Shown here piece after piece: positions 1 to 11,277 of a stretch of DNA of 64,000 nucleotides; position 1 is the stretch's first letter, and the number at the start of each line of letters is the position of its first letter. Both the position numbers and the translations under genes were made by a program. The DNA comes from Hamadaea flava (GTDB lineage: Bacteria; Actinomycetota; Actinomycetes; Mycobacteriales; Micromonosporaceae). Location of the stretch: NCBI RefSeq assembly GCF_024172085.1, contig NZ_JAMZDZ010000001.1, forward strand, positions 930,001 to 994,000. The letters run 5' to 3'. The notes beneath the pieces are model-generated. The model did no database searches. It saw nothing but the letters and a program-made list of their open reading frames with translations, and had not been told where the DNA came from.

Positions 1-702
1 CGCGCTCAACGTCGCGGGCACCGCGGGGTCCAGGGCCGGGAGCAGGACGTGCGCCGTCATGATGGACTGCGTACCGGCCTCGATGGCGGCCCGAAAGGGG
101 GCCAGCTCCAGGCGAGCCAGCCGCTCGCGGTCGGCGTGCACGATCGGCAGGCCGTGGTGGGAGTCCACATCGGTGTCCCCGTGCCCCGGGAAGTGCTTGG
201 CGCAGGCGGCCACCCCGCTGGACTGCAGCCCGCGTACCCAGGCGGCGGTGTGGCGGGAGACCAGATCCGGGTCGGTGCCGAACGAGCGCACCCCGATCAC
301 GGGGTTGTCCGGATTGTTGTTGACGTCCGCGGTGGGCGCGTAGTTCAACGTGATCCCGGCGGCGGCGAGCTGATCGCCGATGTCGGCCGCGACGGACGCC
401 GTCAGCTCCGGGTCGTCGGCCGCGCCCAGCGCGTGATTGCCCGGCCGTGTGCTGCCGCTGCCGATCTCTATCCGCGTGACGTCGCCGGACTCCTCGTCGA
501 GGGCGATCACTACGGCGGGATTGTGTGCGCGCAACGCGGCGCTGAGGGCGGCGAGCTGGTCGAGGTCGACGATGTTGCGCCCGAACAGCGCCACACCGCC
601 GAGACCCTCGTCCAGCCGCCGCCTCAGCCATTCCGGCGGCGTCACACCGACGAACCCGGGCTGAAGCACCCCGTCCGCCCAGATACGAACCTGGTCTGCC
701 AT
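1..702 (-). CDS. GH3 beta-N-acetylhexosaminidase (NagZ-like), 3' end beyond the window
   Basis: The N-terminal 234 residues of a glycoside hydrolase family 3 protein are present; the gene runs off the left edge. Family members release terminal N-acetylglucosamine from peptidoglycan fragments or chitin oligomers. Visible signatures are LDEESGDVTR (about 68-77), NYAPTADVNNNPDNPVIG (about 118-135) and KHFPGHGDTDVDSH (about 168-181). The last is the NagZ-type loop with the Asp/His pair used as acid/base. The nucleophile Asp motif lies in the missing part. No signal peptide is visible, so a cytoplasmic location is likely. The ATG at 702 lacks a clear Shine-Dalgarno sequence. It lies 47 bp downstream of the hisS stop on the same strand, so it is either the tail of that operon or driven by the AT-rich gap. 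Confidence 0.88.
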   Translation of the reverse strand, partial: MADQVRIWADGVLQPGFVGVTPPEWLRRRLDEGLGGVALFGRNIVDLDQLAALSAALRAHNPAVVIALDEESGDVTRIEIGSGSTRPGNHALGAADDPELTASVAADIGDQLAAAGITLNYAPTADVNNNPDNPVIGVRSFGTDPDLVSRHTAAWVRGLQSSGVAACAKHFPGHGDTDVDSHHGLPIVHADRERLARLELAPFRAAIEAGTQSIMTAHVLLPALDPAVPATLSA

Positions 703-731
703 GCAAGGCAGACTAATCTTTAGGTTTCTTT

Positions 732-737
732 ATTGTA
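732..737 (-). promoter_or_regulatory. Candidate -10 element for the GH3 gene
   Basis: The 47 bp gap before the GH3 start is strikingly AT-rich for this genome. On the minus strand it contains TACAAT about 30 nt upstream of the ATG. No convincing -35 hexamer is seen, so this is a weak inference. Confidence 0.3.
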
Positions 738-749
738 AGTAGGCTGCCG

Positions 750-2087
750 TCATACGATCGGTCCGGAAACCGTCGGATACCGATCCTCCGCGGGCGGGTT
801 CCAGGTCAGCGCTTCGGCCGCGATCTGGTCCCCGGAGCGGATGTCCTTCACGGAGTCGCCGTCCGGCCCGCTGAACCAGACGAACGGAATGCCCCGCCGC
901 TCGGCGTACCGGATCTGCTTGCCGAACTTGGCCGCGGACGGCGACACCTCCACCGCGATGCCGCGGGCCCGCAGCGAGGCCGCGGTCCGCATGGCCGCGG
1001 CCCGGTCCTCGTCCGCCGTCAACGCGATCAGCACACACGTCGGTACGCCACGCGAAGCGCTGAGCGCGTTCTTTCCGAAGAGGACACCGAGCAGCCGGGA
1101 CAGCCCGATGGAGATGCCCACCCCGGGGTAGCGCTCGTCGCCGGAGCTGGCCAGGTTGTCGTAGCGGCCGCCGGAGCAGACCGAGCCGATGCTCTCGTAG
1201 CCGGCCAGCTGGGTCTCGTAGACCGTGCCGGTGTAGTAGTCGAGTCCGCGCGCGATCTTCAGCTCGGCCCGGCACAGGCCGGGCGAGTGCGCGGCGGCTG
1301 TCTCGACCACCGCGACCAGTTCGGCCAGGCCCTCGTCCAGCAGCGGATCGGTGACCCCGAGCTTGAGCACCTGCTCGGCGAACGAGCCGTCCTCGGCGGA
1401 GATCTCGGCCAGCGCGAGGCAGGCGCTCGCCTGCGCCTCGCTGACTCCCCCAGCGACAAGTTCCTTCAGTACGCCCTTCGGCCCGATCTTGTCGAGCTTG
1501 TCGACGATCCGCATGGTCTCCATCGGGTCGGCGAGCCCGAGACCCCGGTAGAAGCCCTCCAGGATCTTGCGGTTGTTCACCTGGATGGTCGCCTTGGGCA
1601 GCGGCAGCTCGGCGAAGACGTCCCCGATCACCAGCGGGATCTCGGCCTCGTAGTGGGCCGGCAGGGTGTCGCGGTCGACGATGTCGATGTCGCACTGGTA
1701 GAACTCGCGATACCGGCCCTCCTGCGGACGTTCGCCTCGCCAGACCTTCTGGATCTGGTAGCGGCGGAACGGAAACTGGAGCTTGCCCGCGTTCTCCAGC
1801 ACGTAACGGGCGAACGGGACGGTCAGGTCGAAGTGCAGCCCCAGCTGGGCGTCGCCGGCGCCCCGCGGCTCCTCGGCGTCGGCCTGCAGCCTGCGCAGCA
1901 GGTAGACCTCCTTGGAGGTCTCGCCCTTGCTGAGCAGGGTCTCCAGCGGCTCGACCGCGCGGGTCTCGAGGGACGCGAAGCCGTGCAGCTCGAAGACGCG
2001 CCGGATGCGGTCCAGGAAGTGCTGCTCGACGACTCGGTTGGCCGGCGACCACTCGGGGAAGCCGGACAGCGGCGTGATCTTGCTCAT
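750..2087 (-). CDS. hisS: Histidyl-tRNA synthetase
   Basis: This class II aminoacyl-tRNA synthetase charges tRNA-His in the cytoplasm. The 445-residue product has the family's usual length. It shows LHFDLTVPFAR (about 84-94), the motif 2 region RGERPQEGRYREFYQCD (about 118-133), the histidine-binding motif ARGLDYYTGT (about 275) and the motif 3 helix GISIGLSRL (about 318), followed by a C-terminal anticodon-binding domain. I chose the ATG at 2087 because AGGAG lies 11 nt upstream; an in-frame TTG at 2096 would leave no room for that site. It follows the metallo-beta-lactamase-fold gene by 25 bp, and the two probably form one transcript, an arrangement common in actinobacteria. Confidence 0.96.
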   Translation of the reverse strand: MSKITPLSGFPEWSPANRVVEQHFLDRIRRVFELHGFASLETRAVEPLETLLSKGETSKEVYLLRRLQADAEEPRGAGDAQLGLHFDLTVPFARYVLENAGKLQFPFRRYQIQKVWRGERPQEGRYREFYQCDIDIVDRDTLPAHYEAEIPLVIGDVFAELPLPKATIQVNNRKILEGFYRGLGLADPMETMRIVDKLDKIGPKGVLKELVAGGVSEAQASACLALAEISAEDGSFAEQVLKLGVTDPLLDEGLAELVAVVETAAAHSPGLCRAELKIARGLDYYTGTVYETQLAGYESIGSVCSGGRYDNLASSGDERYPGVGISIGLSRLLGVLFGKNALSASRGVPTCVLIALTADEDRAAAMRTAASLRARGIAVEVSPSAAKFGKQIRYAERRGIPFVWFSGPDGDSVKDIRSGDQIAAEALTWNPPAEDRYPTVSGPIV

Positions 2088-2112
2088 TTCTCGCAAAGCT
2101 CCTGTCGAAGTC

Positions 2113-2850
2113 TTAGAAGCCGCGTTTCGGCGCGCTCAGACCGGCATCCCGGAGGTAGGGATTGGTGGCGCGCTCGCGGCCGATGGTCGTGGCGGGGCCG
2201 TGGCCGGGCAGCACAACTGTGGCGTCGTCGAGCGGCAGGACCTTCTCCCGCAGGCTCGCCCGCATCTGCTCCATGCTGCCGCCCGGCAGGTCGGTGCGTC
2301 CGATCGAGCCGGCGAACAGCACGTCACCGCTGAAGCACACGGGTTCGTCCGCTGCGTCGATGGCGCGCTCTGCGGGGATCGCGAGGCGATCTCCTCGAGC
2401 CAGCGCCGGCGTCCGGAACATCACCGACCCGCCGGTATGGCCGGGAGCGTGGTCGACGGCGATCTCCAAGCCGGCGATCTTGAGCAGCTGGCCGTCGGCC
2501 AGTTCGGCCACGTCGTCGGGCTCGCTCCAGGGCAGCCCGCCCAGCAGTTTGTTCACGTCCATCGAATTCAGGGCCTTGCCCGGGTCCTCGAGCATGTAGC
2601 GGTCGTCCGAGTGCAGGTACGCCGGAACGCCCTTGGCGCCGCAGACCGGCGTCACCGAGAAGGTGTGGTCGAGGTGCCCGTGGGTCAGCAGAACCGCCAC
2701 CGGGCGCAGCCGATGCTCGGCGAGAAGATCGTCGAGCCGGTCGACCACGCCGATGCCGGGGTCGATGACGACGCACTCCTCGCCGGGGCCAGGAGCCACG
2801 ACGTAACAGTTGGTGCCGAAGACGTCCGACGGGAAACCCGCGACGAGCAC
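2113..2850 (-). CDS. MBL-fold metallohydrolase, glyoxalase II-like
   Basis: A 245-residue metallo-beta-lactamase-fold hydrolase. The dinuclear metal ligands are visible: THGHLDH (about 56-62), HAPGHTGGS (about 135), the SGDVLFAGSIGRTDL segment (about 180-194) with its bridging Asp, and the late histidine in LPGHGP (about 222). The pattern is that of hydroxyacylglutathione-hydrolase-like thioesterases. In actinobacteria, which use mycothiol, the substrate is unknown, so I do not assign one. GTG at 2850 is preceded by AAAGGTGGAG. An open frame continues further upstream but has no domain content and overlaps the divergent cyclophilin gene. It is probably co-transcribed with hisS. Confidence 0.9.
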   Translation of the reverse strand: MLVAGFPSDVFGTNCYVVAPGPGEECVVIDPGIGVVDRLDDLLAEHRLRPVAVLLTHGHLDHTFSVTPVCGAKGVPAYLHSDDRYMLEDPGKALNSMDVNKLLGGLPWSEPDDVAELADGQLLKIAGLEIAVDHAPGHTGGSVMFRTPALARGDRLAIPAERAIDAADEPVCFSGDVLFAGSIGRTDLPGGSMEQMRASLREKVLPLDDATVVLPGHGPATTIGRERATNPYLRDAGLSAPKRGF

Positions 2851-3031
2851 TGGCTCCACCTTTCTACACTCAGCCGTTTGTCCAGAGCCTATCTGGCACG
2901 ACACAGCGACTTTCCGTACACTCGCACGGACTGTGCGGGACGTGGCGTGGCACACTCCGGTACGAAACCGCTGATTCACCCTGAAATTGGTCCACCCCGA
3001 CAACGGCGTAGAGACAGGGAGGGGAGCTCTC

Positions 3032-3958
3032 GTGGCTTCCAGCAAGACCCGTGCGCGGAAACTGGCCCGCGCCAAGCTCAACCGGCAACTCGCCCGCGAA
3101 GCCGAGTCGCAGCGGCGCGGTCGCCAGGTCCGGGCCGGTGTAGCCGTGGGTCTCGCCGTACTCCTCGTCGGTGTCGGAACCGCTTGGCTGCTCGGCGCGT
3201 TCGACAAGGACAAGACCCCGGCCGCCCAGACCCAGTGTGAGTGGACCAAGCAGGACACCTCCGCCAACGCCGATCTGGTGGACAAGGGCGTGCCGACGAC
3301 CTCCGGGCTGCCCGACACCGGCACCGGCACGATGACTATGGCGCTGGGCACGGGCACGGTCACGGCGGCGCTGGACCGGGCCGGGGCGACCTGCGGCTCG
3401 GCGAGCCTGCGATACCTCGCCGACCAGAACTTCTTCAACGGCACCGCCTGCCACGCGCTGACCCACACCGACGCCGAGGGGTACGCCCTCGCCTGCGGCG
3501 ACCCGTCCGGCAAGGGCACCGGCGGGGCGGCGTACACGTTCTTCTCGGAGCAGCCGGCCCCGGACGCCACCGCGAGCGCGGCCCCGTCCGCTGCCGCCAG
3601 CGCCTCCGCCGCGCCCGCCTCCCTGCGCTTCTACCAGGCCGGGACCGTTGTGATGGAGCCGGCCGTCAGCGGCAGCCAGTTCCGGATCTTCTACAAGGAC
3701 TCGACGGTCGACTCCGCGGTGCACAACTACTCCGTGGTCGGTCAGGTCAGCTCCGGGCTGAACGTGATCGAGGCCATCGCCAAGGCCGGGACCGTCGCCA
3801 ACGACTCCGGCGCCGACGTGAAGCCCAAGACCGAGGTCAAGATCCAGACGCTGACGGTGGCCGACACCCAGCCGACCACCGAGCCCACCGGCTCGGCCGC
3901 GCCGACCCAGTCGGCGGCGCCGACCGGCTCCGCGTCGCCGTCCGCGACCGCCAGCTAG
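3032..3958 (+). CDS. Membrane-anchored cyclophilin-like protein with degenerate active site
   Basis: A 308-residue protein with a basic cytoplasmic N-terminus, one transmembrane segment (about 31-52) and an extracytoplasmic cyclophilin-like domain. Compared with the paralogue just downstream, key positions have changed: the HRM segment that carries the catalytic arginine reads HAL, and GSQFF reads GSQFR. CGDP and a GTGG loop remain. An Ala/Ser/Pro-rich stretch (about 185-205) interrupts the domain and another forms the C-terminal tail. GTG at 3032 has GGGAGGGGAG upstream. Peptidyl-prolyl isomerase activity is therefore doubtful; a binding or chaperone role is more likely. It lies 46 bp ahead of the intact cyclophilin and is probably co-transcribed with it. 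Confidence 0.82.
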   Translation: MASSKTRARKLARAKLNRQLAREAESQRRGRQVRAGVAVGLAVLLVGVGTAWLLGAFDKDKTPAAQTQCEWTKQDTSANADLVDKGVPTTSGLPDTGTGTMTMALGTGTVTAALDRAGATCGSASLRYLADQNFFNGTACHALTHTDAEGYALACGDPSGKGTGGAAYTFFSEQPAPDATASAAPSAAASASAAPASLRFYQAGTVVMEPAVSGSQFRIFYKDSTVDSAVHNYSVVGQVSSGLNVIEAIAKAGTVANDSGADVKPKTEVKIQTLTVADTQPTTEPTGSAAPTQSAAPTGSASPSATAS

Positions 3959-4004
3959 CCTTTTACCAGCGAGAATCCACCCGACCCGCACGGAGGAAAG
4001 TCCC

Positions 4005-4847
4005 ATGACGTCCACGAGGGAGCGCCAGCGCGCGGCGGCCCGCGCTCGGCTGGAGCGCGAGATGACCACCCGCGCCGAGGGAGCCCGCAAGCGCCGGCAG
4101 CGCAACGCGTACATCGGAGCGGGTCTGGCGGTGCTGATTCTCATCGGCGGCGGCACCTGGCTGGGCGTCAGCGTGTTTGGCAAAGACAAGAAGAGCAACA
4201 CTCCGGCGGCGGCCCCGTCCGGGTGCCAGTGGCTGCCCGACACCGACTCGGCGTCGAACCCGAACCTCAAGGAGGTCGGTACGCCGGCCACCGACGTGCC
4301 GAAGTCGGGCAAGCAGCTGCTGACGCTGAACACCACGCAGGGCAAGATCGAGATCGAGATGAACGTGACCGACGCGCCGTGCACCACGGCCGCGATCGCT
4401 TACCTGACCGGTCAGAAGTTCTTCGACAACAGCAAGTGCCACCGGATGGTGACTGAAGGCTTCAAGATCCTCCAGTGCGGTGACCCGTCCGCCACCGGCT
4501 CCGGCGGCCCGACCTTCAAGTACGCCGAGGAGAACCTGCCGACCGGCCAGAACCCGGCGTACGAGCGCGGTGTCGTCGCGATGGCGAAGACGCAGAGCCC
4601 CAGCTCGACCGGCAGCCAGTTCTTCCTGGTCGACGCGGACATCCCGCTGTCGGACGGGCAGACCACGCAGGGTCTGACCGCCGACTACACGGTGCTCGGC
4701 AAGATCGTCACCGGCCTCGACGTCCTGGACAAGGTCATCAAGGCCGGCGCGGTCGGCGAGGACGGCAAGACGGCGGCCGGCGACGGCAAGCCGAAGCTGG
4801 AAGTGAAGATCACCTCGGCGACGGTCGGCGCGGTCCAGGCCTCCTGA
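4005..4847 (+). CDS. Membrane-anchored cyclophilin-type peptidyl-prolyl cis-trans isomerase
   Basis: A 280-residue cyclophilin with a charged N-terminal cytoplasmic segment, one transmembrane helix (about 36-56) and an outward-facing catalytic domain. Active-site signatures are intact: CHRMVTEGFKILQCGDP with the catalytic Arg (about 145-161), GSGGPTFKYAEEN, VVAMAKTQSPSSTGSQFF (about 190-207) and a C-terminal strand pair. It should catalyse proline isomerisation in secreted or surface proteins. GGAGGAAAG sits just before the ATG. The strong stem-loop at 4851-4896 follows the stop codon by three bases. Its neighbour upstream is a paralogue that has lost the catalytic residues. Confidence 0.92.
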   Translation: MTSTRERQRAAARARLEREMTTRAEGARKRRQRNAYIGAGLAVLILIGGGTWLGVSVFGKDKKSNTPAAAPSGCQWLPDTDSASNPNLKEVGTPATDVPKSGKQLLTLNTTQGKIEIEMNVTDAPCTTAAIAYLTGQKFFDNSKCHRMVTEGFKILQCGDPSATGSGGPTFKYAEENLPTGQNPAYERGVVAMAKTQSPSSTGSQFFLVDADIPLSDGQTTQGLTADYTVLGKIVTGLDVLDKVIKAGAVGEDGKTAAGDGKPKLEVKITSATVGAVQAS

Positions 4848-4850
4848 CGC

Positions 4851-4896
4851 ACAGCGAAAGGGCCGCCCTCCTGAAGGAGGGCGGCCCTTTCGCTGT
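4851..4896. terminator. Bidirectional intrinsic terminator between cyclophilin and rel genes
   Basis: A perfect 21 bp inverted repeat (4851-4871 and 4876-4896) closes on a TGAA loop. It contains GGGCCGCCCTCC and sits between two convergent stop codons. AAAG and CTTT runs lie inside the stem, so each strand presents a short U-rich stretch. This is the strongest simple terminator in the window. Confidence 0.88.
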
Positions 4897-4907
4897 GCTG
4901 AGACGGA

Positions 4908-7355
<2,448 letters not shown>

Positions 7356-7492
7356 CAGGCCGCTCCTCACACCTCGTCAGGCGCCGCCGCCACTCGACGA
7401 TCCCCTCGCGAGGAAACCATCTTACCCAGCGGACGGACCACTAACAGGTGTCAGAACACCCGGGCGGCCCTCGGCAATCCCTGCGACGGACG

Positions 7493-8074
7493 TCACACTG
7501 TCCAAAGGGCGTGCACCGACCGCCCCGGCAGGCGCTTGCGCCCCTCCAGGAACGCCAGCTCCATCAGCACCGTGAAGCCGACGACCACGCCACCGGCCCG
7601 CTCGACCAGATCCAGCGTCGCCTCCGCCGTCCCACCGGTGGCCAGCACGTCGTCGACGACGAGGACGCGCTGACCGGCTACGAAGGCCCCCTCGGAGACC
7701 TCCAGGACGGCCTGGCCGTATTCGAGGTCGTAGGCGGCCGAATGAGCCACCCGGGGCAGCTTGCCGGCCTTCCGGACGGCCACCACGCCCACCCGCGCGG
7801 CGTACGCGACGGCGGCGGCGATCACGAAGCCCCGGGCCTCCACGCCGACCACGGTGTCGAACGCGAGCGTGCCGTCGGCGTCCGTGTAGTGCTCGACGAT
7901 CGAGTCGATCACCGCGTGGAACGTCTCCCCGTCGGCGAACAACGGCGTGAGGTCCTTGAACTGGATCCCCGGCTTCGGGAAGTCGGCCACGTTCACCACG
8001 CCGCCGGCGACCAGCGCCGCCGTCTCGGGGCCGTTGTCGCCCTGGTGTTCCACGATCTCCGTCACGGGCTCCAC
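7493..8074 (-). CDS. apt: Adenine phosphoribosyltransferase
   Basis: A 193-residue purine salvage enzyme that converts adenine and PRPP to AMP in the cytoplasm. The PRPP-binding motif VLVVDDVLATGGTA (about 137-150) is intact. The FPKPGIQFKDLTPL segment near residue 32 and the GVEARGFVIAAA hood region are typical of Apt. It lies between secF and rel, the standard actinobacterial position. A terminator-like stem-loop at 8097-8136 separates it from secF, so apt and rel may have their own promoter. Confidence 0.94.
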   Translation of the reverse strand: MEPVTEIVEHQGDNGPETAALVAGGVVNVADFPKPGIQFKDLTPLFADGETFHAVIDSIVEHYTDADGTLAFDTVVGVEARGFVIAAAVAYAARVGVVAVRKAGKLPRVAHSAAYDLEYGQAVLEVSEGAFVAGQRVLVVDDVLATGGTAEATLDLVERAGGVVVGFTVLMELAFLEGRKRLPGRSVHALWTV

Positions 8075-8096
8075 TCTAGGGGGTGACCAGGAAGCG

Positions 8097-8136
8097 GCGA
8101 ACGCCCACCTTGCCAGCCGGCCAGGTGGGCGTTCGC
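8097..8136 (-). terminator. Intrinsic terminator after secF
   Basis: A 14 bp perfect stem (GCGAACGCCCACCT pairing with 8123-8136) continues through one mismatch into a further 3 bp and an AGCC loop. It begins 15 nt after the secF stop and ends just before apt, so it should end or attenuate the yajC-secD-secF transcript. Confidence 0.75.
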
Positions 8137-8150
8137 GGATGAGGCTGCGC

Positions 8151-9320
8151 TTAGCGGCGCTTGGGCGCTCCCGGACGGACGGCCTTACCGCCGCCGCTGC
8201 CCGACTTGCCCCCGGCGGGCTTGCGACCGGCCGGACGGGCGCCCGGACGCGGTGCGGCGGTGCCGCCGCCCGTGGTGGCCAGCTCCGGCTCCGGGGCGGC
8301 CTGGGTAGGCGTGCCGGCGGCGGCCTTGCCCGCGCCGCTCGCCCGGCGGGCCAGCACCCGCTGCGTGTGCGTGGCGATCTTCGGCTCGAACTCCTTCAGC
8401 GTCACCAGGACCGGCGTCGCGAAGAAGATCGACGAGTACACCGCTGTGCCCATACCGATGAACAGCACCAGGCCGAGGTCCTTCAGGGTGCCCGCGCCGA
8501 GCAGGCCCGCCCCGATGAACAGCAGACCGCCGACGGGCAGCAACGCGACCAGACCGGTGTTGATCGACCGCATCAGGGTCTGGTTGACGGCCAGGTTCGC
8601 CGCCTCGGCGTACGTCTGGGTGCTGCTACCGGTGATCGACCGGGTGTTCTCCTGGACCTTGTCGAACACCACGACGACGTCGTAGAGCGCGAAGCCCAGG
8701 ATGGTGAGGAAGCCGATCACGGTCGACGGCGAGATCTCGAACCCGACCAGCGAGTAGACCGCGGCCGCCGCGAGCAGGTCGAACGCCAATGACGCCAGAG
8801 CCGCCACCGCCATCCGCCACTCGAACCGGATGATCAGGAAGACGGTCACCAGCGCGAGGAAGATCGCGAGGCTGAACAACGCCTTCTCAGTGACCTGCTT
8901 GCCCCAGGCACCCGACACGACGTCGTAGGAGATGACGTCCGAGGAAATGCCCAGCTGCTGGGCCACCGCCGCCTTCACCTGGTTGGCCTGGTCGCTCGAG
9001 ATCGGCGTCGTCCTGATCTTGTAGGACGGCTGGCTTCCGCCGAGGTGCTGGCTGGTCCCGACCGCCGCCTCGGAGTCGACCTTGACGATCTGCGCGCCGA
9101 CGGCGTCCTGGACCTGTTCGATGGTCCCCGCCGAGGCGGGGACGGTGAACTCGGTGCCGCCCTTGAACTCGATGCCGGCGGTGAAGCCGCGCGCGAAGAA
9201 GCTTCCCAGCGCGATCAAGAGCACGACGCCGACGACGCCGAACCAGACCTTGCGCTTACCGATGATGTTGAGGCCGGCCTCACCGCGGTAGAGGCGAGTC
9301 GCAAGTCCCGACTTGCTCAT
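8151..9320 (-). CDS. secF: Protein translocase subunit SecF
   Basis: A 389-residue membrane subunit of the SecDF complex, which uses the proton gradient to help pull exported proteins through SecYEG. It has an N-terminal transmembrane helix, a short external domain (EFKGGTEFTV about 53-62) and five further helices. Family motifs include GFLTILGFALYDVVVVFD (about 203-220, with the conserved Asp) and the NQTLMRSINTGL segment. The C-terminal ~65 residues form a Pro/Ala/Gly/Lys-rich basic tail, longer than in E. coli. It starts one base after the secD stop, so translation is coupled. Confidence 0.95.
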   Translation of the reverse strand: MSKSGLATRLYRGEAGLNIIGKRKVWFGVVGVVLLIALGSFFARGFTAGIEFKGGTEFTVPASAGTIEQVQDAVGAQIVKVDSEAAVGTSQHLGGSQPSYKIRTTPISSDQANQVKAAVAQQLGISSDVISYDVVSGAWGKQVTEKALFSLAIFLALVTVFLIIRFEWRMAVAALASLAFDLLAAAAVYSLVGFEISPSTVIGFLTILGFALYDVVVVFDKVQENTRSITGSSTQTYAEAANLAVNQTLMRSINTGLVALLPVGGLLFIGAGLLGAGTLKDLGLVLFIGMGTAVYSSIFFATPVLVTLKEFEPKIATHTQRVLARRASGAGKAAAGTPTQAAPEPELATTGGGTAAPRPGARPAGRKPAGGKSGSGGGKAVRPGAPKRR

Positions 9321-9321
9321 G

Positions 9322-11196
9322 TCAGGCCTCCTTGGCCCGGTAGCGACGCGGCTCGTCGGCCTCGTCTTCGTTGGCCTGATGCAGGACCCGGCCGAGACCG
9401 CTGACGCGTGGCGACATGAACGCCTTGGTGCGGGCGAACATCTCCATCATCGGGTGCCGGAAGAGGAACACCACCACGAGGTCGAGCACGGTCGACAAGC
9501 CCAGCGCGAACGCGAAGCCCTTCACCGCGCCGGCCGAGAAGAGGTAGAGGACCACCGCGGCCATGACCGTCACCGTGTTGGCGGTGATGATCGTCCGCCG
9601 GGCGCGGACCCAGGCTCGCTGCACCGCGCTGCGCGGCGCTCTACCTTCCCGGATCTCGTCTTTCAGTCGTTCGAAGTAGATGACGAACGAGTCGGCCGCG
9701 ACACCTAGTGAGACGACGAAACCGGCCATGCCCGCGAGGGTCAGCGTGAAGCCCATCGTCCGGCCGAGCCAGACCAGCGCACCGAAGGTGAGCAGACCGG
9801 ACAGGACCAGCGAGAGGAAGATGACCGAGCCGAGCAGGCGGTAGTAGAAGAACGCGTAGACGATGACCAGCAGCATGCCGAGGCCGGCCGCCAGCAGACC
9901 CGCCTTCAGCTGGGCCTGGCCGAGCGTCGCGGTGACGTGCACCGCCTCGTCGGCCTTGAAGGTCACCGGCAGCGCGCCGTAGTTGAGCTTGTTCGCCAGG
10001 TCCGAGGCGGTGTCGGAGGTGAAGCTGCCGCTGATGGTCGAGTCGCTGGTGAGCACCTCGCGGATCTCCGGGGCGGAGATCACCTCGTTGTCGAGGACCA
10101 CGGCCACGAGGCAGTTGCCCTGGTCGCCCTTGATCTCACAGGTGGTGCCGGTCTTGTTGACCGCCTCCTTGGTGAGGTTGGTCCACTTGTCCTGGCCGTT
10201 GCCCTTGAACTTCAGGCTGACGACCCACTCGGCCTGCTGCCCGTTCGGCGGCACGGCCTGCGCGCTGCCGATGTCGGTGCCGGCGACCTTGGCGACGTCC
10301 AGCAGGTACTTGCCGGTGCTCTCGCAGGCGACGACCTGGGAGTTCGCGTCGCTGATCGAGCCGACCGGGCGCTTGCCGAGCTGCTCGCAGCCGACCTGCG
10401 GGACGTTGAACTGGATCTTCGCCGGGAGGACGGCGACCTCGTTGGCCGTCAGGTCGGCGAACTTCGAGAACTGGAGGGCCGCGGTCGGATCGGTGGACAC
10501 GTCGACCGGCGCGGTCAACGCTTCGGCCGCCTTGTAGGTGGTGTCGCCGATCTTCTTCTTGACCTCGTCCAGCGTCGCGGTCTGCTCCTGGGTCAGCGCC
10601 TTGGCGGTGGGCGTCGGGCTGGCCGCCGCGGACGGAGACGTGGAAGCGGACGCGCTCGGCGTCGCGCTCGCGGCCGCGCCGCCGCCCTGGCCGCTGGCCG
10701 TCGCGGACGGCTTCGCCGAAGCCGACGCCGACGGGCTCGCCGAGGTGGACGCGGAGGCCGACGGGCTCGGGCTGGCCGTGGCCGCCGCGAGAGCGCCGCT
10801 GTTGTCCTGCACCGAGTTGAGGACCTTGCGGAAGAACATCTGCGCGGGCTGGCCGACGTCTTCGAGATCGGCCGTCTTGCTGCCCGGGATGGAGACCACG
10901 ATGTTCTTGTCGCCTTCGGTGACGACCTCGGCCTCGGCGACACCCGTACCGTTCACCCGGTCCTCGATGATCTGCCGGGCCTGCTCCATCTCCTTGGCGG
11001 ACGGCGTCTTGCCCTGGGCTACCAGGGTCATCCGCATGCCGCCGACCAGGTCCAGGCCGAGCCGCGGGTGCAGGCGGTCGGTGAAGCTGCCACTGGCGCC
11101 GGAGGTGAAGAAGACAAGCAGATAGAGGACGACGAAGAGACCGGCGAGGACGGCTAGCTGCCGCCCTGGCTTCATCTGTCCTTGAGGTGGTGCCAC
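9322..11196 (-). CDS. secD: Protein translocase subunit SecD
   Basis: The 624-residue partner of SecF. The first helix (about 10-28) is followed by GLDLVGGMRMTL, the conserved start of the periplasmic P1 domain. The C-terminal SecD/SecF membrane core contains the DSFVIYFERLKDE region. An unusual ~65-residue Ser/Ala/Pro/Thr-rich stretch (about 130-195, SPSPSASASTSASPS style) splits P1. It resembles the linkers in the two cyclophilins nearby. I chose GTG at 11196 (AGGAG ten bases upstream); an ATG at 11175 with a weaker AAGGA site is an alternative. yajC lies 81 bp upstream. Confidence 0.94.
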   Translation of the reverse strand: MAPPQGQMKPGRQLAVLAGLFVVLYLLVFFTSGASGSFTDRLHPRLGLDLVGGMRMTLVAQGKTPSAKEMEQARQIIEDRVNGTGVAEAEVVTEGDKNIVVSIPGSKTADLEDVGQPAQMFFRKVLNSVQDNSGALAAATASPSPSASASTSASPSASASAKPSATASGQGGGAAASATPSASASTSPSAAASPTPTAKALTQEQTATLDEVKKKIGDTTYKAAEALTAPVDVSTDPTAALQFSKFADLTANEVAVLPAKIQFNVPQVGCEQLGKRPVGSISDANSQVVACESTGKYLLDVAKVAGTDIGSAQAVPPNGQQAEWVVSLKFKGNGQDKWTNLTKEAVNKTGTTCEIKGDQGNCLVAVVLDNEVISAPEIREVLTSDSTISGSFTSDTASDLANKLNYGALPVTFKADEAVHVTATLGQAQLKAGLLAAGLGMLLVIVYAFFYYRLLGSVIFLSLVLSGLLTFGALVWLGRTMGFTLTLAGMAGFVVSLGVAADSFVIYFERLKDEIREGRAPRSAVQRAWVRARRTIITANTVTVMAAVVLYLFSAGAVKGFAFALGLSTVLDLVVVFLFRHPMMEMFARTKAFMSPRVSGLGRVLHQANEDEADEPRRYRAKEA

Positions 11197-11277
11197 GGCC
11201 TCGGGTCTCCTTGCATGGGGAACGGGTGGGGAGGGTGGACCCGGCACCGGATCAGCGGCGCCGGGGTGGGTCTAGGA

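Noticed and set aside
2851-3570. A longer MBL-fold protein reaching across the cyclophilin gene
   Set aside because: The extra residues are antisense to the cyclophilin and of low complexity; a ribosome site precedes GTG 2850.
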